This document shows, one piece after another, positions 50,671 through 61,585 of a stretch of 64,000 nt of DNA. The stretch is from Adiantum capillus-veneris. Its lineage: Eukaryota > Streptophyta > Polypodiopsida > Polypodiales > Pteridaceae. The stretch covers positions 77,397,884 to 77,461,883 of the forward strand of contig CM043944.1 in assembly GCA_014529385.2 (NCBI GenBank), read 5' to 3'. Both the position numbers and the translations under genes were made by a program. The notes below the pieces were generated by a model. It made no database searches. It had not been told where the DNA came from and was given only the letters and a program-made list of their open reading frames with translations. The first letter of the stretch is position 1; each line of letters begins with the position of its first letter.

Positions 50671-51378
50671 ACACACTCTCTCTCTCATTGTGTGAATTAC
50701 AAAGTGCAAGAGCTCCATCTCCTTCTCCAAGCTTGTTGAGAAGTCGAGAGACTACACCAACACTCTTGGCTATGGAATGCAAATCCAACCAAGATCCATG
50801 CTTCAATGATTAATCTTGCCATCTTCTCCATCTTCATTACTATGCTATTATGCTATGCTAAGCAAGAACAAGATTATAAGTGAGGAACTATTTTTTTCTC
50901 CTATTGAATGATTCTTCTTCCTCTTTCCTACCCTCATTTCCCGCTAGCTCTCTCCACCTTCGAAGGTGTTTGAGGCCTTGGGACTGAGGCCAGGGATGGT
51001 CAATACTTTTACAAAGTTTATGGTATGCTCATGATGCATGAAGCTTTACATGTTTGTTGCATCACCTAGGTCACAAGGAACATACAGATGTATTATACCA
51101 AGTCTCTCTTGATGAGAGAATCTATGATACAAAAGCCTATTGGAGGGGGATCAGCTCCACATAAAGCCGATCCTCAACTGTTTTCAAGTTCTCTAAACTC
51201 TCTCTCTCTCTCTCTCTCTTGCAAAAGTACTGTTCATGCCAAGTTAATTAAGTATTATGGTTATGTTGCTACCCCTAATTAAGTTCACCCTCTATGTTCT
51301 CCAAGTAGTCTCACAAAATTCTCACTCCAATTCTCTTAATTTTTTTATTCTCAAAGTTCATAGGCCATTTCTATTACA
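49850..51378 (+). repeat. Family A LTR shared by copies 2 and 3
   Basis: 1529 bp, TGTCATAAAATCTAATATC to TTTCTATTACA. A purine tract lies upstream (49837-49849) and a primer site follows (51380-51391), so it serves as 3' LTR to one body and 5' LTR to the next. Holds (GA)n at 50550-50581 and a C37 run. Confidence 0.93.
50620..50688. repeat. C37 homopolymer followed by (AC)n and (CT)n
   Basis: 37 consecutive C from 50620 to 50656, then CA and CT repeats. The other LTRs have no C-run at this place. Confidence 0.9.
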
Positions 51379-51379
51379 T

Positions 51380-51591
51380 TGGTATCAGAGCTATTGCTTT
51401 CTCTTTTCTTGCTTAAGAAGAGAGGTCCTTAAGTTGTCCATGAAAGGTTGGACATGTTCATTGCAATAGGGTAAGTGGGTCAGGGATCTATTATCTTGGT
51501 TGAGAAGGACTTAGTTTGAGGTACACCGTTGGGAACTATAGTCTTAATAATGGAGTCTCTTAGGGCTTGCCTTTGGCTTAACATTATTGAG
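51380..51591 (+). promoter_or_regulatory. Primer site and leader stem-loop, copy 3
   Basis: TGGTATCAGAGC at 51380-51391. The leader has CTTAATAATG (51543-51552) pairing with CATTATTGAG (51582-51591). Confidence 0.7.
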
Positions 51592-51784
51592 CTACGAGCA
51601 AGCTCAGCATGAACCATAATCAACCGAGCAATGTTAGACCCTCTCCACTAGTCTTTGCAATCAACAGTGTCTAAACCACGGGTGTGGCTTCTTGAGAACT
51701 AATTTCCAAAGGTAAAGAAGAGTAGCGACTAAGGTTTTTGAGAGTACCAAAGCATAAAGTAATCTATACATAAGTTTAATTAGC

Positions 51785-52345
51785 ATGGCTGGCAATAACC
51801 AAGAGAGTAGAATGAACATTGATAACTTTGATTTTGCACATGAAGGTGCTAATGATGATTCCCCCATGTTTGTTAATTACTCTGTTACTAGGTTGCAACA
51901 AGCTATGGGCAACCCCGCTTTGCAAGCCGGAGTTACTCAACAACTTCGTGCTTATGGGATCTCCCTTCCTCTCCAAGAGGAGAGAGAGCTTAGGAGGCCT
52001 CTTGATGAGACTTCCAAAAGAAGACTCTCACCCATAAGAGAGGAGTAATCCAAAGAACAAGAAAGAAGCAAATCACTAAGCTCCTTTGAATATGTGGCTC
52101 CACAAAGATGGCGGTCTAGACGGTTTCCAACTCCTCCCAAGAGGAAACAATCAACCTATAGTCCTTCTCCTCGTCACTCCAAAAGGGAAGAGAGGAAACA
52201 AAGGAAGAAAAAGGCAAGAAATAGTTCATCATCTTCTCCTTCTTCTTCACCTTCCTCCTCTTCCGACAAAAGCAACAGCTATTCTTCTAGAGAATATAAG
52301 AGGAGAGGACAACACAAATCCTACCCTGTGTGGAGAAGGCCCAAA
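51785..52345 (+). pseudogene. Family A gag, copy 3, N-terminal part
   Basis: MAGNNQESRMNIDNFDFAHE onward in one frame, with a single TAA at 52046. Contains the QQAMGNPALQ helix, then an Arg/Lys/Ser-rich stretch (SKREERKQRKKKARNSSSSS, about 52180-52240) that looks like an RS domain. The sequence leaves the family just before the capsid domain, at about 52345. Confidence 0.85.
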
Positions 52346-52398
52346 ATGGAATTGATGTTGAAGTTGTTGGTTTGTGTGCGCAATTGTGAAAGGGGTGT

Positions 52399-52434
<36 letters not shown>
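52399..52434. repeat. G36 homopolymer
   Basis: 36 consecutive G, preceded by AAGGGGTGT. It lies about 55 bp after the point where the family A gag breaks off. Confidence 0.9.
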
Positions 52435-52435
<1 letters not shown>

Positions 52436-53251
52436 ATTCATATGCATTGGTCGGTGTGTGCTATAAATCCGTGCTTTGACATGGTTTTGTTCCTATGTGC
52501 TATGGTTCTTTGGGTGGGCATGTGCTTGTAAATTCCCAAGGGATCATAGGCCTTTTGGTTGGGGTTTACTAAGACTGGTTTTGGTATACTTTTTGGTGTT
52601 GATGTTGAAGTTTTAACACTCTTGGGCTATAAAGCTATAGAGGTGTCCCACTTTTTCTTTTGCCTAACAGTGTTTTGGTACCCACCACCGAGGAGTGCTT
52701 CAAGTTACCTTCAGTCTTGATGGTGTATACATAAAATTGTAGCCATGGTTAATCTTAGTGATGCATTGATTAAGATGAATGATGCGATGAAACATTTGAA
52801 GCTAAGTAGGTTAGAAGAGTTGACATGCATTACATGAGGTTTTGCTTTCTCAAACAAGAGCTAGAGGTGCTTGAGAACATGGTTTTGGATGCAAAAGAGA
52901 TAAATCTTGTTTGTTGGCACTCTTCCAGTAGCACGCTTGGGCATTGAGGTCACATGCACAAACTTGTTGGGTGTGAGAAACATAGTGGATTTCTTGAAGC
53001 AAGATAGATGGATTGCGTAGGTAAATCAGCCTAGTGCTTCTTCATGGGCTACATATGAGAACTTTTTTGTCATTGAAAATAATTATAGCATTGATGTTGA
53101 GCTTAAGTCAAAGATTAAGTCTGTTGCATATGATGAGGTTTTGTCTCTTGATTGTACAAACTTTAATGAGGAGTTATATGAAAGCAATATCATGAACAAG
53201 AAAACCTTGGAGTGATTTACTTTATTTTGATTAAAAAGAAGATTCTTTTAG
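52435..53251 (+). other. Unassigned, decayed coding-like stretch
   Basis: From about 52745 (MVNLSDALIKMNDAMKHLKL) to 53216 a coding flavour persists across frameshifts, for example VARLGIEVTCTNLLGVRNIV (about 52930) and FVIENNYSIDVELKSKIKSV (about 53070). I recognise no domain. It may be a retroelement extra gene or a host-gene scrap. Confidence 0.3.
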
Positions 53252-53292
53252 ACCTCTCTCTCTCTCTTCCCCACCTCTCTCTCTCTCTCTCA

Positions 53293-53376
<84 letters not shown>
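53252..53376. repeat. (CT)n then (AC)n microsatellite, 125 bp
   Basis: CT-rich to 53303, then an unbroken AC array to 53376. The same CT-then-AC order is seen in the family A and Tat-like LTRs. Confidence 0.97.
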
Positions 53377-53377
<1 letters not shown>

Positions 53378-53998
53378 TTGGGGGTATTCAAGATCGGTAT
53401 TTGATTAAAATTGGGGTTTAGTGTATTAATTACAGAATCCTAGCTAGATTCCAAGTTTGCTTTGAAGTTAACCGAAAAAGTTTTTCTAGTATACATACGA
53501 ACAATTTCTTAAATTTAAAACTTTGATGGCCATTGGCTTTCCAAAAGAAAAATTGAGCCACCCTTCAGTTGCTTTCAAAAGGAAAAGTAAAGTTTGGAAA
53601 AGTAGAGTCCTATATTTGTTTATTTTCAAACTTGAAAAGGTTCACAGATTCCAATCTTCAGAGGAATAAGACATTTTGTAAGGTTTTCTTTGAAGTGAAG
53701 CAGTGAGTGGCATGTGGACGCCCTCTTCTTCCTCAAATATTTTAAGATACATTATATATAGTACTAGCTCACACAACCCGCCTTCGATGGGTCTCGCTCG
53801 CTCTTACCTGAGTCTTGCTTGTTGCCTCCTTTCTCTGCTTCTACGAGGGGGTCCCATGAGGATGGAAAAGGCAGTGGGAAGAAGGGCAAGAAGCACAAGG
53901 TAGATCCTACTACTATAGGGAACTATCATTTATGACTGGGATAGGGTGATGATAAAGGGAGGATAAGAAGGATTTGGAAAGCATGATAGTAACTTTGG

Positions 53999-54092
<94 letters not shown>

Positions 54093-54379
54093 CCTACTAT
54101 GGAAATGAGCATAGCTGAAGCCCTTCGGTCATTTGCAACACTCAAGCAATCCAATACTCACGATGGCACTGGTGCAACAGGTACAACTAAAACATTTTGC
54201 GATATTAAAACTGGAAGGATGCCAGATTGAGGATATTGGACCACGTGTAATAGGACTATGCCAAAAGCTTCTCATAGTTGCATATAAGACAAAAAAGTTA
54301 TAATTGGTGTGCGTCTGACCATACATGAGGCAAAATTATTTCAAAAAGTAACTAATAACTATTCATTGAGTGACCACTG

Positions 54380-54425
<46 letters not shown>

Positions 54426-54831
54426 GTTTCACTCAGAGCTTCAAGCTCCATCCAAAGTCCCAACCCCCTATCTGGCTACCCTCTAGTTTGCTCCCTTGGT
54501 AGCCTCTGACTCCCAACAAAGTACTCCCTCTGCTGCCTATCTCGGCTTACTCTTAATGCGTGATGCTCTCCATCTTTATCCCATCTGATGGCTGCTACCA
54601 TTTCACAAAATCTACAGTCTCCACAGCCCACCCTGCACCAACCTCTAGTTTTTGGCCATGACACCTGTAGAAGAAGAAGCCCGCACTCAGCCCACAATCT
54701 GAAGCTCACCATAATTTTGCATCACGTGTCCCATTCCAACCTGCACCCCCATCTACTGCTCATCGTGACTTTGTCCATTGTCACATCATGGTTGAGTGTG
54801 TGAGACGGAACAGGTCTGTACAGAGTCTCTA

Positions 54832-54870
<39 letters not shown>

Positions 54871-54890
54871 ACTCTGTGGGTTGAGACTTT
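53377..54890. other. Unassigned sequence with three dinucleotide arrays
   Basis: (GA)n at 54001-54088 (88 bp), (CT)n at about 54384-54424 and 54832-54866. Between them I see no coding motif, LTR end or inverted repeat. Confidence 0.5.
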
Positions 54891-57090
54891 TGGTAACTTG
54901 AGTCTTGTGGATATGTACACACATTGTAGGCAATTATATAAGCAAGCAAATACTGAAAAAATGTCATTTTATGGTTCACTCCCATGTATGCCCTCTTTTT
55001 TTCCTATTGAGGATGTATGCGGTGGGCTTCAAAAGTTGGCCACTCGCAAAGTGAGAGATCTTCAAGGTATCAAGTTGGAGATGATCAAATGGATGGGAGA
55101 TTTTACCCATGACTGGATGTGTGATATGTTCAACCTTGCACTTCAACATGGCATGCCTTATGATTGGAGTACTAATTGGGTTAAGCCTTTGCATAAAGGA
55201 GGGGATGTAAAGAATGTAAAAAACTACTGGACTATAATGATTGGGTCTCTTATGGCAAAGTTGTTTGGGTGCATAATGGAGATGAAATTGAGTGATTGGG
55301 ATGAAGAGAATGACAAGCGTGCAAAAGGACAAGCGGGTTTTCATCGATGCCATAGCACCATTGATCATCTTGTCACTCTTCGTGTTCTCATGGAGAAAAG
55401 TCGATTGAAAGGCAAGCGATTGTATTATTGTTTTGTGGACTTTAAGTAAGCCTTTGATATGATTCCACATAAAAATTTGTGGAGAAGGATGGAAGAACTC
55501 CAAGTGCCAAGTGAGTTTATGCTTGCAGTTTCTCTAATCTATGAGAAGGTGATTTGACAATTGCGCATGGGAAGAGAAATTTCAGAAATTTTTGTAAGCA
55601 CTATTGGGGTTAAACAAGGATGTTCACCAACTCTCTTTGGTCTATACATTGATCAATTCGAACAAAGAGAGTTGTCACCAACTCTCTTTGTTCTATACAT
55701 CGATCAATTGGAACAAATGGTACTTGACTTTTATGCAAGAAGAAGGCATTGAAGATGTCACTATTTGCAATACGATAATCATGCTTTTGTTGTATGCGGA
55801 TGATGTAGTGCTTCTAGCACACACTTCTAGCACACACTTTAGAAGATGCACAAAAGATTATGGTTGTCCTTGAGAACTTTTTCTTGCATAGTGGCTGATT
55901 GTGAATGAATCCAAAACAAAGGTTATGCTTGTGAAAACCAACCATAAGGAGAAGCCATGCATTGTGTACAACAATGAGACACTTGAAGTTGTTGAGAGCT
56001 TTAAGTACCTTGGCCTTGAGGTTCTGTCCAATCACAAGTGGCATGAATGTGCATTCCACCATTTGGAAGCGGGAAAGAGAGCATATTATGCATTTGAGAA
56101 CATGTGTAATGCGAGAAACATGAATTGAAGGGTTCTCAAGAAGTATCTTTTTGATGCATTGGTGACATCGGTTCTTCTTTGTGGAGTTGAAGTGTGGGGT
56201 GGGAGCATCTCAAAATCTACTTGCAAAGAGTTTGAGAATGTCCAAAAGAGTTTTCTTACAAACTTTCTCCAAGTTAAGACACAAACACCATATATGCTCC
56301 TACTTCTTGAGGTGAGATCTCTTCCAATTGAGGTTATGGGCATGGAAAGGGTTGTGGAGTACATGATAAAGATGCATAAAAACCCCTCACATAGACTTCC
56401 TACAATTGCATGGGAAAAAGTTCAAAAGACGCATAAAAGCAAGATCTTGAGCACGGGATGGATACAAGACATAAAGAAGTGGTTTGGGAGATGGGACGCA
56501 TTACACTTGCTACATGATGCTTCAATTAACTCCTAAGTGAATGAAGCTTTTCTACAACACCAATGTATTACGGCTTGGGAGAAATCCGGTGGGTCATGCT
56601 TCATACATTACATGACCCATATTACCCCCAACTACAAAACCATGTTCTTTGCTGAAAGAGGAAACCATACTCACACTTACATGCTTGAGTCTATCCCCTT
56701 GTTGATGATACGCACTGTTGCAGCCATTCGGCTTAGCTCTCATTTCCTTCGATGCAAGATAGGGCATTGGGAAAATGGAGAAGAGTCAAATCGACTGTGC
56801 ACATTATGCTCACTCCAAGTTCTAGAGTCTGAGTACCACACACTACTAGAGTGCTCAGCTTTTGGTCACATCTGAACTTTCTTCTCTCACATTTTCAGCC
56901 ATGACTTAAACCTACACACTTTCCTCTCCCAGCCACAATGTGATCTCTCCATTGCGACTCTCATCACCACAATTATGGAGCATCGAGAGTCACTCATTAG
57001 CCATACACATACTACATCATATGTAGCTTTGATCACATAGGTCATATTTGACCTCTGAGGACGATAATAAAATCTATCTATCGATTTCTC
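54891..57090 (+). mobile_element. Non-LTR retrotransposon (LINE), RT and C-terminal part, broken
   Basis: The RT begins about 54900 with a thumb-distal segment (VCGGLQKLATRKVRDLQGIK) and shows AGFHRCHSTIDHLVTLR (about 55334), YYCFVDFK followed by TAA where the K-A-F-D motif continues (55449), GVKQGCSPTLFGLYID (about 55609), the catalytic YADDVVLLA (about 55793) and FKYLGLEV (about 56000). Downstream comes a long helical region and then C-x2-C ... H-x4-C (LCTLCSLQVLESEYHTLLEC, about 56798-56857). No RNase H. The 3' end is AATAAAATCTATCTATCG (about 57068-57085), a short tail repeat rather than poly-A. The clade is not settled; it is unlike the L1-type pieces at 13.2 and 30.7 kb. Confidence 0.88.
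55625..55726 (+). repeat. 51-bp in-frame tandem duplication within LINE RT
   Basis: CACCAACTCTCTTTGGTCTA at 55625 recurs at 55676 (CACCAACTCTCTTTGTTCTA) and continues CAT(T/C)GATCAATT. It repeats the SPTLFGLYIDQ region of the RT palm, 17 codons, in frame. Confidence 0.93.
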
Positions 57091-57264
57091 TCAGTTCGAG
57101 CTAGTAGCACTTCTAGTTTCATCTTACACCCAAAAATGGTATCAGTTTCACCAGTTTATAACGGTTTGGTCTCATAGGTCATTTTGGCCTCTTGAGGATG
57201 CTAATATATCATTTCATTTCTCTCATGTGGCAATTCCTCCCCCAAAATTTGAAGCATTAATTGT

Positions 57265-57311
<47 letters not shown>

Positions 57312-58150
57312 ATTCTCTTGTGTGTCTCTCTCCATCTGTCTCAATGTTCGAAAAAAATGTGCCTTAGCTTAGCCTTAAGCCGGTTGAAAAATCAAAATAG
57401 CCAGTTGAAGGGAGAGAAAGAAGGAGAAAATTTGCTTGTAAAATTTAACACAATAGAGTAAAACTGCAAAAAATGGTAATTATTTTTAAAATCTCTTCTT
57501 TCAACCTACCCTAAAGGGAAGTCTACATGAAGACATTAATATACCATTTTATTTCTCTCCTTTGGCAATCAACTTTAAAATGCCGATTGTTTTGAAACAT
57601 CTCCTCTAGCAAAAAGTGCCGATTATTTTGAAACATCTCCCCTTTCAACCTACCCTACAAGGAATTTTGCATGAAAATGCTAATATATCATTTCATTTCT
57701 CTCCTTTGGCACAATCACTTTAATAGTAGAATCGCTCACTCTCTGTCTCGCTTTCTCTCTACAACTCTCTCTCTCTCTCTCTAGTGTTAATCACCCGTGC
57801 ATGCCTATGTACTCTCTCCAATAGTTTCAATCAAGTTTAGACTTTGAAGCATTAAATGCAAGGTTTGAGGACTTTGAAGCTGCGCTCTATTTGTTCCTAA
57901 TTGGGTCAACTCTTCAACTCTAGATTGCACACCACGCAGAGACCATAATCTCTCTCTGTCTCTGTCTCTCTCTCTCTCTCTCTCTCTCATAATGTGGAGG
58001 AGTGCATATGAACATGTATCTCTCTTCTACTTGGTGATATTTTAATACAATCATTCACAATTATGAGTTGTAAAAAAAAAAAAAAGATTCAGAGGTAGAG
58101 GAGTGAGTAGGGGGAGGCAGACCACATGGAGGCTAGGCCTCCCAAATAAG

Positions 58151-58194
<44 letters not shown>

Positions 58195-58248
58195 CATAGA
58201 AAAGATAGAGATGCTTCATAAGGCATTGGTGCATAGAATCCCCCCCCC

Positions 58249-58295
<47 letters not shown>

Positions 58296-58609
58296 TCTTG
58301 CATCCTTCCTTGACACATGCATAGTGGAGGTGACATGGGGGGACTGCTCTATAGGTGCAAGTCCATGATTGGCAGGGGAAGCTTAGGTGCAAGTTTGCAG
58401 GGAAGATGGATTTATAGGCTTGCAGGGATGCATCGAGAGAGGTAAGGAAGGGAAACACATAGGTGCGATAAAGTTTTAGTGACACGAGCAGGAGGTGAGG
58501 GTAGCTAGACGTTGAGGACAGAGGGGATCTTGAAGGCATCTTTCAATTAATGTATAGCGAGCCACTTTCTAAAAATAGATAATACAACAACAAAAATTCC
58601 ATATGATTG
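57091..58609. other. Unassigned sequence with CT arrays and a dispersed short repeat
   Basis: (CT)n at 57268-57309, 57763-57782, 57966-57988, 58152-58190 and 58250-58291, and an A13 run at 58073. A motif TAATATATCATTTCATTTCTC occurs at 57209 and 57680, with a variant at 57536, each followed by a TGGCA-type box. No gene is seen; long Arg-Glu or Leu-Ser frames are repeat translations. Confidence 0.5.
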
Positions 58610-58833
58610 TTACCATATACATGTGGTAGTGACGTGTGTGAACACACTAGGACCATTGGGGCATTTTTCCCTCTTTAGGAGGTTTTTTCCCCCGTGCATT
58701 GTATATATGCCCATCACTCTAGGGCTATCTATCTTTCCATAGCACACTAATTAATACACTCTCTATTGTGTTCCTTGAGCTTCCTTCATCTTCCTCAAGC
58801 TATGTGTGTTTTCCTGCAACCCTAATTCCAACA
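58610..58833 (+). repeat. 5' LTR, copia copy 2
   Basis: 224 bp, TGTTACCATATACATGTGG to CTAATTCCAACA. TGGTATCAGAGC follows at 58836. Confidence 0.95.
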
Positions 58834-59195
58834 ATTGGTATCAGAGCAAGTTACATCCTCTCGCGCTTAGTCGCTAGCAGCTCCAACACATGCCTGCTCA
58901 CTTTCTTTGATTTCATTGAGCTTTGGCAAGCGTTCGTAGGTTGACAAAATTTTTGGGATGGCTTGTAGAGCTTAGTCTGCTCAGATTTTTGATTTGGGCT
59001 CGTTTTGGCATCCGTTTCCACTACAGACAGTACTGCACAGGATATTTTCTCATTTTGTGCAGAATTTTTGTCAGTGCCATTTTCTGCATAACAGGTGCCA
59101 TACAGTCTAATGCGGGTTGTGCTATATAGCACGTGCTGGTCTCACTTATTTCTCCTCATTTTGGACAGTTTTCACATTAGGTGCAAACATTTTCC

Positions 59196-60539
59196 ATGGC
59201 TGACAACAACATAGATGTGTTTAAGATGTTTGCTACTGAGGACAGATTGGATGGGGACAATTACCCTATGTGTGCCTACATGATACAACATGTTCTTGTG
59301 TCAAAGGGCATCTAGAATATTGTGCAGGGCATTGATGTACGTCTTGATTCTGTAGGCGATGTTGAGGATGTGACAGGTCTTGGTGCAAGGATTGCTGCTA
59401 TTAGAGTTGTTTTGCCTACGGTAGAACAAGCTCGTTGGGATGTATAGGATGCACAGGCTCATGCGTTGATTGTGTTGTCTATAAAGTGCACAATCACTCC
59501 TCACATTCATTCAACGAAATTTGCAAAACAGGCTTGGGATATTCTGGTTGATCTTTATGCAAGCCGCAATGAGGCAAAAATTGCATTGCTGCATAAAGAG
59601 TTGGAGTCGAAGATTATGCATGAGGAAGATGATATGGACAATTTCCTTGTTGGTGTCAAGGATATCAATGAGCAAATTATTTCCGTAGGTGAAGTCATTT
59701 CAGACAGTTCCCTTGTGCAGACTATTCTTGATGCCTTTACAGATTCTTACCAGACTTTTGCTAGTACTTGGAGACTTATGACCCAAGGAAATCGTGAAGT
59801 TGTTAGGTTTGATGCATTGTGCACATTGCTGTTGCAAGAGTCACTTTCCAGAAAAAACAGGACTAGACAGCATGCAGTTGAACATGCTTTTATTGCTTCT
59901 CAAAGAAAGGGTGGTAACAGCAATGCAGCCACTTCTTATGGTTCCTCTACGAGTGGAAAATCACATGTTCCTAATGCTTCTGCTGGCAGAAATTTGTCTG
60001 TAAATTCTGGTGATAAGGGCAAAAAGAAGATGTGTTGCCATTATTGTAAAGCTAATGATTACTTAATCAAGCAATGTCCTAAGTTGAAGGCCAAAGAGGC
60101 TTAGAAGAAAGAGGGTGGTTCCACTGCAAATGCTGGTTCCACTACAAACGTAGCCATTGTTGAGTCTTCTGTGAAAGGAGATTATGATGCTAATGTTGAT
60201 GCAGAATGGGCTTTTAGTGCAGAGTGCACTTACAATCTTGCTGTCCATGATGCATGCATGTCAGTTGCTGCAGATTCACATGACATTGTGTGGTATTTTG
60301 ACAGTGGTGCTACAAAGCACATTACCTCACATTGTGAATTGTTCACCTCTCTTGAGTCTGTTCCTCATGGGAATTCAATCACTTGTGCCAACAATGCCTC
60401 TTATCTGGTTCAGGGAGTTGGAAAGATTGTGCTTACTGTTGCGAATGGTAGTCCTTTCACACTTGTTGATGCACTTTATGTACCTGGGATCAAGAAGAAT
60501 CTTTTGTTTGTGTCTGCACTTGCTAGATTGGACTTGTAG
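59196..60539 (+). pseudogene. Copia gag and protease, copy 2 (one frame, three stops)
   Basis: From MADNNIDVFKMF (59196) to the TAG at 60537 everything is in one frame of about 448 codons, broken only by a TAG near 59312, a TAG near 59446 and a TAG at 60102. The gag UBN2-type core lies at 59500-59850 (AWDILVDLYASRNEAKIALL). Zinc knuckle CCHYCKANDYLIKQCP (about 60033-60080) has Tyr at the His position. The protease has the intact site WYFDSGATKHITSHC (about 60292) and the end segment PFTLVDALYVPGIKKNLL. A frameshift at about 60535 follows. This is the best-preserved version of the family's first half. Confidence 0.9.
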
Positions 60540-61585
60540 TCAAATTTGTGGACGACAGATGTACAATTCATGATCTCAATTTTGGTGATGAAATTGTTGC
60601 ATCTGGCGTTTTGTGCCATGGGTTGTACAAGCTCATTTTGTATGACAAGTGTGGACAAAATTTTGGAAATGCAGTTGTAGATTCAAGGGCTGTTTCAGAT
60701 GCAAAACTGTGGCATGCACATTTTGGGCATCTGAATTTTTCTAGTTTGCTGCGTTTGCAGAAATATGATATGTGCTTCTTTGCCGTCGCTTGAAGCACCT
60801 GTCAAACATGTTTGTGAAGGCTGTATTTTACGTAAGATGCAGCGTTCGAAGTTTCCAAGGATGGTTCAGCTAGGGCCACATGCAGGTTGCAGCTTGTGCA
60901 TAGTGATGTTTGTGGGCCCATGCAAACTCCGTCCTGGGCAATTACCTTTACTTCATGACTTTCATTTATGATTACTCCAGGCATGCATGGGTATTTCTGC
61001 TTAAAGCGAAGTCCAAATTTTTTATGTGCTTCAAACAATTTCTGGCTATGGCTGAAAATGTCTCGAAAATTACTATGGGCACCCTCCATTCCGATCAAGG
61101 GGGGAGTATATGTCTCATGAATTTAATGCATTTTTGGCTAGTCGTGGGATAAAAGAACCAATGTACAGTGCCTCAGCTTTAGGAAAATGGTGTTGCTGAG
61201 AGGAAAAACATGTCACTTACAAAAATGGCATGATATATGGTCAAAAGTCAAGCTTTGCCACATTCTTTTTGGCTTGAAGCCATCATGTGTGCCACTTATG
61301 TACTTAACAGGTGTGCCATGAAAGCTTTGCAGTCTGTTACTCCATATGAAGCATGGCATGATAGAAAGCCTTCTATTGAGCACATGCGTGTTTTCGGCTA
61401 TTTGGCATATGCTTTGGTGCCACAAACACAACGCATAAAATTGGATGATAAGGCTGTCAAATGTAACTTTTGCTGGTTATAGTGCTGAAAGCAAAGGTTA
61501 TAGGTTGTATCATCCGCAAACAAAGCGTATTCTAATTTCATGGGATGTAGTGTTTGTGGAAGATTCTATGTAGACATTGCTGTCA
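60540..61585 (+). pseudogene. Copia integrase, copy 2 (broken)
   Basis: Pre-integrase finger KLWHAHFGHLNFSSLLRLQ (about 60705) and HVCEGCILRKMQ (about 60809). Core pieces LVHSDV (about 60893, the first Asp), HSDQGG (about 61092, the second) and GVAERKN-like (about 61190, the Glu). Then FWLEAIMCATYVLNRCAMKA (about 61267) and VFGYLAYALVPQTQRIKL (about 61390), the segment that in copy 1 is split by the Tat-like element. Several one-base indels. Confidence 0.85.

Larger units (their letters stand above)
36954..52345 (+). mobile_element. Family A copies 2 and 3: LTR-internal-LTR-internal complex
   Basis: First LTR at 36954-46135 (1578 bp once the hAT and its extra TSD are removed), an internally deleted body at 46136-49849, a second LTR at 49850-51378, then a new primer site and gag at 51379-52345 that stops short. 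This order suggests recombination between two related insertions, or a tandem pair. The body lacks protease, RT and RNase H: gag is fused directly to integrase. A hAT transposon and a solo LTR are nested in it. Confidence 0.88.
58610..61585 (+). mobile_element. Ty1/copia retrotransposon copy 2 (5' part)
   Basis: LTR 58610-58833, primer site 58836-58847, gag, protease and integrase. Same family as copy 1. It is cut at 61585 by the LTR of family A copy 4, in the segment CTGTCATG that copy 1 has at about 27473. The remaining RT, RNase H and 3' LTR would lie beyond the window. Confidence 0.93.
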
